Part shown: one piece after another, positions 32,886-45,870 of the stretch
Layout of the letters: each line of letters starts with the position of its first letter
Numbering within the stretch: the stretch's first letter is position 1
From: Jacaranda mimosifolia
Taxonomy: Eukaryota; Streptophyta; Magnoliopsida; Lamiales; Bignoniaceae
NCBI GenBank assembly: GCA_018894105.1
Contig: CM032121.1
Span: 18,271,230 to 18,335,229, forward strand
Length of the DNA: 64,000 bases
Direction: 5' to 3'
Translations under genes and position numbers: made by a program
The notes under the pieces: generated by a model
Databases searched by the model: none
The model's input: only the letters and a program-made list of their open reading frames with translations
What the model was told of the DNA's origin: nothing

Positions 32886-34344
32886 GGAGGCTACCCATTT
32901 GAGGAAAATTCTAACCCACATCAGATTTGGCCGCACCATCCAATAATTTTGTGCCATATGGAAAATCAATATTTTAAATAAAAAATGACCAAATTTTAAT
33001 TCCCGATCAAACCATGGTTAAACCATTCTTCTTCTTAAACAAACTATCAACACTCATTTGAAAAGAGAGAAACGTTACGGAATTCCAATTTCAGAGGAGG
33101 AAAGAAAAAAACACTGATGAGTTATCTCTCAAAATAAAAATTTGTTGCCCTCTCCTTGAAACATTAAAAATTGCAAAAAGTAGGGAAGATTTCTTATTGT
33201 ATTAATGGTTGCAATAGTCAACAACTGAAGAACGCGATTGTTATATGCAAAAAGCTCATCATTCAATTTGTAATTTCATACAATTACAACTGTCAATAAA
33301 GGTCGTTGAATCGTGTTTATTTATCAATGGAAAGAAAAAAATATATTTTATTTTTATTTATTTATTAGTTTGAGATAATTTTTTTAGTAGAACAAGTCTT
33401 CTTACTCTAGACACACTATTGTTAATGTAGAATAGAAAAAGTATTGTTAACTGTTGTCCTTGATCATGCAATAGAAGTATCAACAACTTTTAAGTTTTAT
33501 AACTCATCACTTCCTCAAACTATTAAGCCAAACAAAACTTCATCTCATTTAATTTCTTGTTTTGTAAATTACACAATTCTACTCTGCAACTTTAAATAAA
33601 ATTTTAAATGCCAATAATTCTCTTTGACAATTTTATTTTATTTTAAGTGAATCTAAATTTTATTTCTCCTCTTTCTACATAGACTAATCCAGATCCTCAT
33701 TTTTACAAAAAGAGATTTGACGCCATTTTTTATTGTTGTTAAGTTTAACTCACAATCTATTTCTATCTTTTTGATGCTCTTTATAAAATAGCACATGAGA
33801 TTCATAAAAAAATTGAACTAGAAAGATCTCAAATCTTTCACTGTGATTCCATGGTATCCATATATGGGTTGGAAGTGTGATTTCCATAGGAGGTGTACAG
33901 GATGATGAATCACACTTAAAACGTGTGAAATGTCATGCTTTTTGCAATCTGCCAACATTTTATCATCAGAATCCAAAGGCACAATCTCTACTGGATAATG
34001 CTGATAACTTAGTTTAGGGGCACTCGGCTATGATAAGAAGGCTATTACTATGGGTCAATTTGTTTACAACATAAATATGTGCGGGTTGAAATTGATATTT
34101 GCTATTTTTTAGAAGAAAAATGGAGGAGAGTATGAAAGAAATTGAAATAACATGGTGAAGATGATAAGAACAAGGTCAAAAGCACTCCACTAGAAAATTT
34201 AAATTTGGAGTTTCTTAAATTTGAAATTGTTCCTAAAATTTCTATCTTTCCAAATGGGTGTTGATTATGTGGTTAAAAAGAAGAATGATTTAACTATAGT
34301 TTGACTGGGAATTAAATTTGGCCATTTTCATTTAAAAAACTAAT
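32886..34344. other. Arm extension and spacer of the inverted repeat
   Basis: 32886-33240 belongs to the left arm. 33241-34344 is AT-rich and non-coding, with a segment at about 34200-34345 that repeats, in the same orientation, at 34483-34635 (both contain ATGATTTAACTATAGTTTGA or GTTTAACCATGGTTTGAT). No gene. Confidence 0.5.
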
Positions 34345-35326
34345 TTTCCACATCTTCAGTTGTTGACTATTGTAGCCATTAATACAATAAGAAATCTTCA
34401 CTACATTTTGCAATTTTTAATGTTTCAAGGAGAAGACAATGGATTTTTATTTTGATAGATAACACATCAGTGTTTTTTTTCTTTCCTCCTTTGAAATTGA
34501 AATTCCCTAAGGTTTCTGTCTTTCTAAATGAGTATTGATAGTTTGGTTAAGAAGAAGAATGGTTTAACCATGGTTTGATTGGTAATTAAAATTTGGTCAT
34601 TTTTTATTTAAAATATTGATTTTCCATATGGCACAAAATTATTGGATGGTGCGATCAAACTTGGTGTGGGTTAGAAATTCCCCAATGCTGAGTGGTCACC
34701 TACCACACGGCATAAATCTAGACTTTTCTTTTATCCTAATCACTTTATTTTACCTATTATTATGTAAGCATTTTATTAACATTGATTTTTAAACGAACAT
34801 ATCAACAGCCATACATTTATGTTTGTTTTAAAATAATTATAATTTTATTTAAATAATTTACTAATTATTTTGTTTAGTCTTAAAATACTATTTTGCCTTT
34901 TGTTCAAATCTTTTTTATCTCTCATTTAGTCTTTGTTTTATCCTTAATTTCAAAAAATCATCATTATTTTTGAATAATTTACTAAAAACATATTTAGTAA
35001 TTTAAATATAAAATTAGTAAATTGAAAAAAATAAATCAAACCCCTTTTTCCTCCCCTACCCTCCCCCAGCCCCCCAACCCCAACAACCCCCCAAAATCTA
35101 ACACCCTTGCTGCCCTTCCACTCCTACCCCAAAACAAACCAGGTTGTCGCCATTTGGCAAACAGTAAGTCCAAGCGACCACTGCCTTGACCAGCCAGCTG
35201 CCTGCCACTAGGGGATAGGTGTTGGGGGGTGGGGGACGGTTAGGGGTGGATATATATATATATTATATTTATATATGTTTATGTATTGAGTGATATATAT
35301 ATATATGTATGTATGTTTATTTACAT

Positions 35327-35889
35327 TGACGATAATAATTAATGAAGGAGTAAAAGACCCTTATGTCCTTATTTTTTTGCCAAAATGCCCAAACAGGATA
35401 GGATCCACGTTCTTTTACCCGGGTTAGGTCATGTCCCTATGGAACCTGACCCGATTTGGGCTGGGATTCGAATTGAAGGCCGTTGATCAATTAAGGATCT
35501 AACGCACAGTACAACGCTAATATAAAAGACAATTCATCACTTATAAAACGCCGATTTGGGCTAGGATTCTAACTTCGATCCGTACATAAAGGACAATTCA
35601 TCACTTATAAAAGACAAGACTCACTTAGTTCCAAGTCATGTTGTCTTTACTCACTTCTATTTGAATCCTTATTTTTACCTTCGAGCTCATTAGATCACCT
35701 CAACAATTCACTAACTTAAGCATCGGAGGGCCTTAGCTGAGGGCGATCTCAACTTGCCTAACGTGTGCTCTTGTGGTTAGGTCGGAGACCCAAAAATCAC
35801 TTGTTCGGATCCGGGTCGAGATCGAGGTCGAAGTCAAGACCAATTTCACGAATCCAGTTTGAGGTCATGACCTAAGACCCCGAGCCGCA
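35327..35889 (+). repeat. Outer gypsy 5' LTR
   Basis: Begins TGACGATAAT at the point where the inverted repeat arm is cut and ends GCCGCA 5 bp before the primer site. TATAAAA occurs at 35521, 35542 and 35606 within a local duplication that repeats GACAATTCATCACTTATAAAA. The partner LTR lies outside the window, so the left boundary rests on the broken arm. Confidence 0.65.
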
Positions 35890-35894
35890 TATGT

Positions 35895-35912
35895 TGGCGC
35901 CATCTGTGGAAA
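35895..35912 (+). promoter_or_regulatory. Outer gypsy primer binding site
   Basis: TGGCGCCATCTGTGGAAA follows the LTR. TGGCGCC-type primer sites with a following TCTGTGG are usual in Tat and Athila elements and start as the complement of tRNA-Asp. Confidence 0.7.
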
Positions 35913-35953
35913 CTTTGATTTTATTCATTAGTTGTGAGAGCAAACTGTTAGCG

Positions 35954-37095
35954 ATGGACAGAACTTCGGGAAAAACTATGGACATTTCCATCCCCATATC
36001 GACAATATCCCCGTTATTGCCCATCTCACCCGCCTCCCTCACACCACAATTCTTTGCCATACCTCAAATCACCCAAGCTGAAATCGTACAGGGGGCGTTG
36101 ACACAAGACCTCGACAGAGCTCAGATAGTACAACTTTGTAGGGGGGACCTGGAATAGTTGGTTTTTGAGATGAACCAGAGGTTTTAGGATGAGCATGAAT
36201 GTAGAGCTCGATCTGCAGTGGTATCCCCTGTTTAGGTAGCTCCCATGCTGATGAACCAACTCTTATTCTGGACAGGAGGTTGGGTCCTTTAATAGCTGAT
36301 GGAGTATAAGGTTTGAGAACTTCAAGGGGAGAGGAGATGGCAGACTCGGACGAGGTGGGTAGCAAGGCAGCCCGCAGGCCAAGTTACCCGCCTAATGTTT
36401 ACAGAAGGGAAGAATTGTCAAGGTTGGAGCCGCTGACGTTGAACTGAGATGACCTCGCTCATAAAAGACCCCTACCATCGCTCTCAAGGGTAGAGGTCAG
36501 TGAGATCAGTGACTAGGTCAAACAATTGAGTAGAAAGATAGATGAACTTAAGAAGAAAAAGACCTCAGCATTGCAAAAAAAGAACTCACCATTCTCAGCT
36601 GAAATATTGGCTAAGTCAATGGCTTCACACTTCAAGCTCCCAGACTTGCCAAAGTATGATGGGACCAAGGACCCGCAAGAACATGTGACTGCATTCGAAA
36701 ACATCATGAACCTTTATGGACAATTAGACCCTATAAATGCAAGGATTTTTGTGACGACTTTAACTGGAAGAGCCTAGGAATAGTTCATGGGGCAGGTAAT
36801 GGGGAAGATTGTGTCATATGACCAGCTCGTAATAAAGTTTTTGTACCAATTTGCTAGTAAAAAGAAGCCTAAGAGGTCTGCTACTTACTTGTTTACCCTA
36901 CAACAGAGGGAGGATGAGACCCTGAGAGGGTTCATGAATAGGTCTAACAGTGAGATGCTAGAAGTACAAGATCTACGTATTGATATGATCACGAGCATCC
37001 TCATCCATGGGCTTAAGAAAGGACCCCTAGCCTCCGCTCTTGCTAGGGAGCCCCCTGAAGACATGGAGCAAATGATGGAGATGGCTCAACGCTAT
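35954..37095 (+). pseudogene. gag: Outer gypsy gag, first part
   Basis: MDRTSGKTMD at 35954 is a possible start. The N-terminal region has stops around 36157-36520. The gag core from 36600 is well preserved: FKLPDLPKYDGTKDPQEHVT, AFENIMNLYGQLDPINARIF, then after one stop IKFLYQFASKKKPKRSATYL, LQQREDETLRGFMNRSNSEM and EPPEDMEQMMEMAQRY. This is Retrotrans_gag as in Tat elements. It breaks off where the inner element inserted. Confidence 0.8.
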
Positions 37096-38151
37096 TGTAA
37101 CAACAAATTTTGCAAAAAATTAAAATTATTGTACAAATAAAATTAAAATTGAAATCAATCAATCAATTGTGGATTCTATCTCTAATCTAATCCTCTAATT
37201 CTTCCCTTTCAAATATAATCTTGAATTTAATGAGCTCCACGAAAAACGCTTCAAATGCCGTGGATCTCGTTCAAATTTGATTTGAATAAAATAACGCCAA
37301 TTTGAGGGCTTCATACCTTAATCTCGAATTAAACACAAGAAATATATGAATTCCGTGAATAACACCTTGAATGTTGTGGATCTCCTTGAATAAAAATAAT
37401 GCCAATTCGAGGGTTTCGTACTTTAATCTCGAATCAAACACCAAAAATGTATGAGTTCTGCAAAGAATGCCTTGAACGTCATGGATCTCCTTGAATAAAA
37501 ATAATGCCAATTCAAGGGCTTCGCACCTTAATCTCGAATCAAACACCAGAAATATATGAGTTCCGCAAAGAACGCCTTGAATGTCATGGATCTCCTTGAA
37601 TAAAAAATAACGCCAATTTGAGGGCTTTGCACCTTAATCTCGAATCAAATGCCAAAAATATATGGATACAGCGAAAAACGCTTTGAACGTCGTGGATCTC
37701 CTTGAATTTGCTTGAGAGAATTCCTGGACTCCTTCAGAGTTTCTCTCGTCTGTTGGAATTTTTGTTGTGTCAAATGAGCTGGAATCATCCCTTTATATAG
37801 GTGCTTGATGGAAGACCTATAGATTGACTTGAGCTTCTTCAAAGATTATCTCTTTGATAAGATAGTATTAAATATCAAGAGATAATATTAGATATATTTG
37901 ATTTGATAATATCAATATCAAATATCTATAATTTGATTGCTCCAGAGATGCAGATACTCCATCTTTGACACGTGTCAATATTTGATTTGAGTATAAAATA
38001 AATATTAAATTATTAATTAAAATTAACTATTTATCTTTTGGAATTAAATTTAATATACCCCAAAATTTAAATAGAAAATTTTAAATTAATATTTAATATA
38101 TTATTTTACGTGTGTCACTTCTCAATTGGTCAAAAATTTAATATGTTTACA
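37096..38151 (-). repeat. Inner gypsy 3' LTR
   Basis: 1056 bp. Holds about four copies of a 105-bp tandem repeat (phrases AATCTCGAATCAAACACCA and GGATCTCCTTGAATAAAAAT) between about 37230 and 37700; the other LTR has about three. A TATA box on the minus strand (CTATATAAAG, complement of 37791-37800) is conserved in both LTRs. A TA microsatellite (38226-38243) lies outside the LTR. Confidence 0.9.
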
Positions 38152-38168
38152 AATGCCCCCACTTCAAG
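38152..38168 (-). promoter_or_regulatory. Inner gypsy polypurine tract
   Basis: The minus strand reads CTTGAAGTGGGGGCATT directly before the 3' LTR, the expected second-strand primer. Confidence 0.75.
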
Positions 38169-38866
38169 GCATGAAGAAAGGGTGCAAATCAATCCCGAAA
38201 GAGACGAGACTCGAAGTATTTGAGAATATATATATATATATATTCAATGATATATGTAAGCTTTACAAAAGCCCATATTAAAATTTAATAGCTCCAAATC
38301 AATTTTTCAAAGTGAAATCAACAAGCTTTGCTTCACCTTTTGATTTTGAATTTTTTTTTTAATATAATTTCCGCAAGTGGCCAGCATGTTGATTAAACAT
38401 TCTCACTTCCCCTTTTTAAATTGAAACATGTTTAGCAGCAAACAAAAGTTTTCCCTGCCTTGTTCATTGGCCCACCACCGAAGGTAAGTAAAATTCTAAT
38501 GCTCCACAGTCCATCTTCGACTAAATAGCAACCCAAAACAAATTAAATCCGACCAATTCAGATACGTATTCTAAAGTCTCAAGACTCTCAACCCCAAACA
38601 ATCACTCAAATCAAAACCCATATCCATGAAAATCCAAGCAAACTTTCATCACCAAAAACATTGCAGCAGATAGCTCAAGAATTCCCGCTGGTTTCGGTGA
38701 TAAGCCTCGTCGAGTAACAAAACTCAGGAAGAGTTCTTTCCATTATCTTCTTCTCTTATCATGATAAATAAATGGATTGAGATGAAATCCAATTCCTGAT
38801 AAGATTGAGATATGAACAATTCACAAATTTGAGTCCTATTCAAATAATTTTCTTTGCAACAAGTGC
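38169..38866. other. Spacer between 3' LTR and the PMD gene
   Basis: AT-rich, non-coding on both strands, with a TA microsatellite at 38226-38243 and a poly(T) run near 38349. It probably contains upstream control sequence of the PMD gene on the plus strand, but no motif beyond the TATA box at its end is clear. Confidence 0.4.
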
Positions 38867-39233
38867 CTATAAATTGGCTTGGTCATGAACTCACAAGCAC
38901 ACAACAAGCATATCAAGAATTTGCTTTGTCAATTGTTGAGAATTTGCTCTTGATTGTTGAGTATTTGCTCTGTTAAATTGTGGGTTTGATAACTTCTTAA
39001 TTTTTGTTATTGTTTCTCCCTTAGCTCATGCATCCTTCATGTTTAATAAAATGCGCCTTTGAACATACACCATTATTTTAGCATTGTTATCAACTTGATG
39101 CTCCACCTATTCACATGAGCATTATACATGAATACAACTGTTTGTTTTTCTTTCATTCTTCACATCAATTTTCATCTTTTCTTTTTCTTTTTCTTTATAA
39201 ACAACTTGATTAACTTCTTTTGTATCCTTGCAG
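38867..39233 (+). promoter_or_regulatory. PMD gene promoter and probable leader intron
   Basis: CTATAAAT at 38867-38874 is a good TATA box on the plus strand, opposite to the retroelement. Downstream lies a repetitive leader (GTTGAGAATTTGCTC phrases near 38934-38970). Then a long pyrimidine tract (39150-39200) ends in CCTTGCAG at 39226-39233, a strong splice acceptor 8 bp before the start codon. The donor could not be fixed. A separate promoter and a spliced leader are inferred. Confidence 0.55.
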
Positions 39234-40425
39234 ATTGCACCATGGTTTACTTTAAGGATGTTTTGACTGGTGCTAGAGTACAACACTTGATTATTCTTGA
39301 TGAAGAGAATCAACCTATGGAGAAAGGCACACTTTTGACTACTCATAATCCACTTATTGGTAGATATGCAGCAAAGTGGCCAAGGCTGACTAACTCACTT
39401 CATACCGGGGAGTGGTCCTAGGAGATCAAAACCTCCAAGGTGTGGACTTTAAGGGTAACTCATCATTATCCTCCAAACGAATTCATTCGTCGTCAACAAT
39501 CAAACAAATCAATTTTCTTGCCCACATTAGTTCGCAACATTATTGAGGGGAAAGCCAAGTGGGGATAAACTCTTCAATTCAATGGTGAATTCCATTATGT
39601 CAAAGGATACTGGGAGTAGACTGAAGATGTCCTTAGCCGATACAAGCACAAGCTGATTGCCGCACAAATATATGATCCAATGTATGCTTCATTATTCACA
39701 TATGATAGAAATTTTAAGATTATCAAAGCATTTTGTAAAGCATAGTGTCCACTTACAAATACTCTTTTAACTTCCTGTGGAGAATTGTTCATATCGCTAT
39801 GGGATTTGCAAAACTTTGCAAGCCTTCCTATTACAGGAATTCTTTATGATGAAGTGATTCCTTGTGCGAAGGAGCTTACCGGAGTTGATGAGAAATGATG
39901 TAAATTTATCCCCAACTCCTGCAATTACTTATTTCAAGCTTATCATTCATTTCAAAGGAGTGCCCATGGAGGTCAACTTTCTCAAGTTACTATGGAAAAA
40001 TGGGGGAAATATTGGTCCTGGAAAGCAATAAAAAACCATCAACCACCATCACGCAAGGAGAAAAAGACGGTTCGGCCCAAATCAACTCATAATCCTCTTG
40101 GCGACTTTGGTGTTCATAGAGAATGGTTCACTCCAGAAGAGGCATTGTTTTCAAAACTTGGAATTCTTGGGAACTTGAGAGAAGAAACTTATTTGGCGAC
40201 ATTTTTGGCTTGTTAGCTTTGCTCGTTTGTTCTTCCTACCAATGATGTTAATTCAATATGCCCCAACACTTTCAAGATAGCATCATGCATCATGACCACT
40301 GGTAAAAAGGTTAGTCTTGCTATTCTAGTTTTAGCCAGCATCTATAATGGTTTAAATAAAATTTCAGGTTCCCTAAGGCCAAGTCGTGTCCATTCTTCTT
40401 TTCCCATCCACTTGTCTATGCTTGG

Positions 40426-40860
40426 TTGGCACACTACTTCAAAACATATTGTCCAGTGTGGAAAGGAACGTGTGGCCCTAAAATGATAATTTATTCCGAC
40501 AAAGGAAGCGCGAAATATTATGATTCAAAAGAGGCTCGCAAGAGAATTCACAAAGGGGATTTTGTTTCCTGGACTTGCACCATGATTACTAAAGACAAAG
40601 GACTTTCATATATTGATAATGGGAAGGCTAGAGAATTGGAGCAAAAATATTTTATTGCTATTCGCTCAAATTACCTTCCTTTGCAACAAGGCGATTATTT
40701 TATTATTGAACCTCATAGTCCTCATCGTTTCAGTCGTCAATTTGGATATCATCAAGAAGTTCCTGGGATTCTTGCTCGTGACATTCCCACAACCCATTTG
40801 GATGAAGGACTTTGCTATTGGCGCTTATCCACTTTGCATAATTCTATGTCTACAGCATGA
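40426..40860 (+). pseudogene. PMD core, best preserved part
   Basis: 144 codons open in frame: HYFKTYCPVWKGTCGPKMII, KEARKRIHKGDFVSWTCTMI, EQKYFIAIRSNYLPLQQGDY, IIEPHSPHRFSRQFGYHQEV and DIPTTHLDEGLCYWRL. The Q-F-G-Y-x-Q-x-V-P block matches the conserved QFG-x-x-Q-x-x-P signature of the plant mobile domain. The stop at 40858 is followed in another frame by the end of the domain, up to WWIKIHGDY at the CACTA junction. Confidence 0.8.
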
Positions 40861-40940
40861 TTTTCTTGTGTGCCCTCAAATGCAAAAAAATTCTCTTCGG
40901 ATGCTTACAAGAAGTGGTGGATTAAAATTCATGGAGATTA

Positions 40941-41290
40941 CACTACAACAATTTGTACTTCGCGTAACAAAAAATTTGATAACAAAGGTAAAATTCGTTA
41001 CATATGTTAGATTTATTGTAACAAAATTGATTTTTTGTTACAAATAACATTTTCTTTAGTAACAAAGTACAAGTCTTGTTACCTTTAACTCAAATTTGTT
41101 ACCTTAAATTTTTTATGTTCGTAACTAAATAATTATTCGTTACGAAAAATGTTATTTTGTTACATATAACATTTTCCGTCATATAAGAAGATATATTTGT
41201 AGCAAAATTTGGTACCTTTTGTTACAAATATTTGTTACAAATAAAATATATTGTAACAAAGTTTTTAGTTACTAAATTTTAATTAACTTC
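40941..41290 (+). repeat. CACTA left terminus and subterminal repeats
   Basis: Many copies of GTTAC / GTAAC in both orientations (for example GTAACAAAAAATTTG, CGTTACATATG, TTTGTTACAAATAACATTTT), the expected transposase-binding array. The right terminus (49300-49775) has the same array inverted. Confidence 0.8.
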
Positions 41291-42040
41291 CCTCCAAAAA
41301 TCAATTGTATACATATGGTAACAATGATTTTCATTGCTAATTATAAACGAATATTAAATTAAATTTTTACTAATACTTGTGGGTTGGGCTTTTGTTCAAG
41401 AAATGGACTTCACAATAATGTAAATAATTTGTTAATTGGGCTTAACCAATTTTTTTTAGAATTATTATTGAACTGGGTTTTATTTTAAAGATTGAGCTTG
41501 AAGAAATTTGAAGTGAATAATCCATTAGTTGGGCCAATTTCTTTAAAATATTGGGCTTTATAACTTTTTTGTGAATTATTCAATGAATTGAGAGTTTTCA
41601 TTTAGAGGAAAAATGCAAAACTGGTCCCGTAACTATACCCTACTGATAAATTTTGACTTTATGTTTTTGGTACACTAACTTTTGAATTTTGACAATTTGA
41701 GGATAAATCTAGCTTGGATTCATTTGCAGCAGGCCCGATCCACATGGCGCCACATCACATCCTCTCTCCTACGCGGCATGTGATGTGGCAACCCCTTCTT
41801 GCCACATATTTTACTAGACAAAAAAAAAGGATATTTGCATAAAAAATTAAAAATAGGTACATAAAAATTGAAAAAAGTAAAAAGATAAAAAAAAAAAGAA
41901 AGATAAATCTTGAAAAATATTTATATACTTATATATATTTATATATATATATTCACATATATAAAACACATACACATGTATCCCACTTACTAAATTATCA
42001 AATTAAATGAATTGAGTCTAAAAAAAATTTAAAACTTGCA
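41291..42040. other. CACTA interior, AT-rich
   Basis: Contains ordinary AT-rich sequence and a patch near 41612-41800 with AAACTGGTCCCGTAACTATA and GCCACATCACATCC, phrases common in plant MITE or LTR DNA. No gene. Confidence 0.35.
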
Positions 42041-42927
42041 CATTAGAATTTAAAATATCAAATATCCTTCAAATTTATAAAATTTTATTTCCTACGAATT
42101 TACCATCTAAAATTTTAAAAAAATCTAATTTATCACTTTAGGCCTTATAATTTTAATAATATTAAGTTAAAATATCTAATAATGTTAAAATAGTAAAATA
42201 TCTAAAAATTTAAATAAATTTTGTTGACTTTATTTATTAAGTTAAAAATGAAATAAAAATTAAACAATAAAAATTTAAGTCTATCCTATTATCTATATAA
42301 TTCAAAATTACATAAGAATATTAAAATGATAAATACATCTAAAATAATTCTGTTAAATATAAATATATTTTATTTATTAATTCAAATATGACAAAAAAAA
42401 CTTAAACAATAAAATTTTAAGTATGTCATCCTAACTATATAATTATAAATTACATAATAATATTAAAATAAAAAATATTCTAAACATTAGAATTTAAAAT
42501 ATCAAATATCCTTCAAATTTATTCAATTTTATTTCATACGAATTTATCATCTAAATTTGTTTAAAAATCTAACTTATAACTTTAGGCCACATAATTTTAA
42601 TAATATTAAGTTAAAATATTTAATAATGCTAAAATAGTAAAATATCTAATAATTTAAATAAATTTTGTTGAGTTTATTTGTTAAGTTAAAAATGAAATAA
42701 AAATTAAACAATAAAAATTTAAGTCTATCCTATTATCTATATAATTCAAAATTACATAATAACATTAAAATGATAAATACATCTAAAATAATTCTATTAA
42801 ATATAAATATATTTTATTTATTAATTTAGATATAACAAAATAAAACTTAAACAATAAAATTTTGAGTCTATCATCCTAACTATATAATTGTAGATTACAT
42901 AATAAAATTAAAATAAAAAATATTCCA
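42041..42927. repeat. 444-bp tandem duplication inside the CACTA element
   Basis: Two copies start at 42041 and 42485 with CATTAGAATTTAAAATATCA and run in parallel through GGCC(T/A)(T/C)ATAATTTTAATAA and AAGTCTATCCTATTATCTAT. Each copy itself contains two related halves (the block AAACAATAAAAATTTAAGT occurs twice per unit). Strand is arbitrary. Confidence 0.85.
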
Positions 42928-42970
42928 AAATTATTCAATTATTCGATTAATATAAATAAAGAATTCAAAG

Positions 42971-43022
42971 ATAATAATAATAATAATAAGAAGAAGAAGA
43001 AGAAGAAGACGAAGAAGAAGAA
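42971..43022. repeat. (AAT)n(AAG)n microsatellite
   Basis: Seven or so ATA triplets followed by about eleven AAG triplets, with one interruption (ACG). Confidence 0.9.
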
Positions 43023-45870
43023 TCCCTACCCTTCCCCTCCAGCACTACATATATTTCTCATTTTTTTTCTTTTTTCTTCATGCTTTTCTTTTCTTTTTAT
43101 TCTCATTTCTCTCTTCTTCCATTATTTCATATATTTCTCATTTTATACATATATGTATAAATTTATCAATAAAATTTAAATTACTTTTATCTTTTCTATT
43201 TTTTTATTTATTCATTCCAAATTAAATAATATTTAATATTTATAAAAACATATATATAATATAATTTTTTATTCATACTTATATGCATATATAGTATATA
43301 TATACATATATATATAAATTTCAATAAAATTTAAAGAAGATTCATCATATATTTCTCATTTTATACATATATAAATTTATCATTATTTCTCATTTCTCAT
43401 TATTTCATATATTCTTATTTTATACATATGTATAAATTTATTTAATGAATTTGGATGGCAATGCAATTTTGTTTCCCTCCAACTTTGTATTCCCTCCAAA
43501 ATTTGGCCCATAAAAAATATTAACAATTTTTTTTATTATCAGTTTGACGTAATAATTTAACTTGATTTCTTCCAAAAAATTGATTCCCTCTAACAATAAT
43601 GAATTTTTTTTCATTTTTTCGATTCCTCTAAATTTTAGCTCCTCTATTTTTTTTGTATAAATAATCTATAGCAAAATTAATTTATTTTATCTTAGCTTTA
43701 TATGATGAATTGACATATAATTTTTTAAATTATTAAATGATTTTCTATTATAGTTAAAATAGTTAAATAACATATAATTTGGACTTATAAATTTTGGTGC
43801 TTAACAATTTAATTTTTTATTATAATTTATTACAATATTTATTAGAAAAATTCTAAAAACTCCTTAAAATAAATAATTAAAGGTTACATACCTGAATAAC
43901 AAAAGAAAACAAAGAAATCTAGTTTGCCATAATACTTAATGAAAAGAAAACGGTCTCTGAAGTTAGGCCTGTTAATTTTACATTTCGTATTTTAATCGTT
44001 GTATTGGCCAATTAAAGATTTTTATAACTTATAGATATCTATATGTTAATTGTATGTATGTTTTACTATATAAATTGCTAAAATGAAGATGATTTTCGTG
44101 GTTTAATATAGTGTAAAAAAAGTATTAACTTAAAGTATATTATTAAATATAATGATTATTAACTTTCATAGACCTGAACAAATTGTTCTTAAGAATTAGT
44201 TGATCTATATATTATATTTCCTTAAAAAAATAAGTTTCCCTCCAAAAATGAATTCCCTTATTATTTTCCTATTCCCTCCAAATTTTTGCTCCTCCCTCCA
44301 TTTTGTGTATAAATACTATGTACAAAAATTATTTATTTTATCTTATATTATAAGATGAATTATGATGTATTATTATGGAGGTTAAAAATTTAATTCTATT
44401 TTTTGTTATTATTTATTAGGACATTGTTTTTGAACAAAAAGATTTTAGAAAAATTGTTTATAAATTCTAAAAACTTTAGTCTTTACGTGTAATTAATTTT
44501 TTATTAAAAATTAAAATATTTTGTACTAATAATATATTGATATGGACAATTTGAACATGCATTTATTGAAAATTTTCTATACTTAATTAATTCAAATTGT
44601 TTTAAAATTGATCAACTTGTATAACTTTAATATAGTTGGAAATTTTGAAATACTCACGACATTATAATATAAACTTAGTAATATAGTTATAAGTTTAATA
44701 AAATTATTTTTTATCCCCATATATTTAATTAAATATTTGAAGAATTGTTAGCATCCTTAACAAATTTGTAGACGTCGGTTGAAAATTTATATTAAAATTC
44801 AAAAATATCCTTCAAAGGCTGTTTTGATTATATTTAAGACAAAAATATCCTTGGACTTATTTTTAACTTTAACATGGGGGTTTAACGTTAATATTATTTA
44901 AATTACTCAAAATAAATGTAAATAATTTTATTAATAACTTTTTTAAATATTAAATAATCTTTTAATTAAAGTTGGATTAAAAAAATTAATTTTTAAAATC
45001 ATCAACATATGTAAAGTAATTTAATAAAATTTAATTAAACATATTTATTAATTATAAAATAAAAATAAAAATCAAATCCATCTCCTAATTAAATATGATT
45101 TTAATTTTAAATTACATCTCAATAATATTAAAAAATAATCATATCTAAAATAATTTATTTATATTAAGTTAAATATATTTATTAAATATAAAAAAATATT
45201 TATTAACAAAAATAAATAATTTAAAAATAAAAATAAGATCTAAAAATATCATACTAACACTAGTAATTTTAAAATATCTATTTCACCCTATCAACCCAAT
45301 AAAAAAATTATTGATATAATATCTTGTTCCCTTCTAAAACACAAACAAATAAATAATTTTCTCTCAATTCATTTTTCACCTACCACTCAAAATACAAACA
45401 ACCAACCATCACATTCTCCAATCCCACTTCCAAAAAACCATATTGCTAAAATATTTTGACAAAATGCTCCAATTCATAAACAAACAAGCCCTAATTTAAA
45501 CTCATTTCATTAAATTTATTAATTAATAAAAATTAAATAAGTCAAAATGTGGGAGATATAGAGTTGGAACCCTGTGAGACCTTGATGTGTGTGTGTATAT
45601 AAATAAAAAAATTAAATTTATTTATTAATCAAAATAAATCATTTAAATAAAAATAAAATCTAAAATTTTATCCTAACAATATAATTTTAATCATTTTAAA
45701 TAAATAAATATTTTTATTTATTTTGAACAAAATAATGTAATGATTTTAAATAAATAACATAAGTAAAAAAAATTAATTTAAGTTAATATAATTAAAATTT
45801 ATTAATTAACAATAAATAAATAAGTAAATATATATATATACATACATATATATATTTTCCTTCCTTCTTC
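43023..45870. other. CACTA interior, very AT-rich
   Basis: No coding. 43075-43440 contains the TTTCTCATTTTATACATATATA block that also occurs at 46745-46980 and 47870-48060. 43470-44310 contains repeated TTCCCTCCAAAATTT / ATTCCCTCCAAATTTTTGCT phrases (43480, 43580, 44230, 44270), so this too is a repeated module. Confidence 0.4.

Larger units (their letters stand above)
32200..35326. repeat. Large inverted repeat, arms of about 1 kb
   Basis: Segment 32200-33240 recurs in inverted orientation at about 34345-35326, including TIR-element sequence, the GC-rich core and an additional 350 bp beyond the TIR. The spacer 33241-34344 is unique except for a copy of part of the arm. The right arm ends abruptly at 35326 where the outer gypsy LTR begins, so the gypsy element inserted into it. 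The arms have diverged by scattered substitutions. Confidence 0.8.

Noticed and set aside
37271..37546. 91-codon minus-strand frame with a repeated 35-residue pattern
   Set aside because: It is the 105-bp LTR repeat (105 = 3 x 35), which stays open by chance; not a protein repeat.
40613..41047. 144-codon plus-strand frame overlapping the PMD core
   Set aside because: Out of frame with the PMD reading, rich in Leu/Ile from frame-shifted AT-rich codons, and runs into the CACTA terminus.
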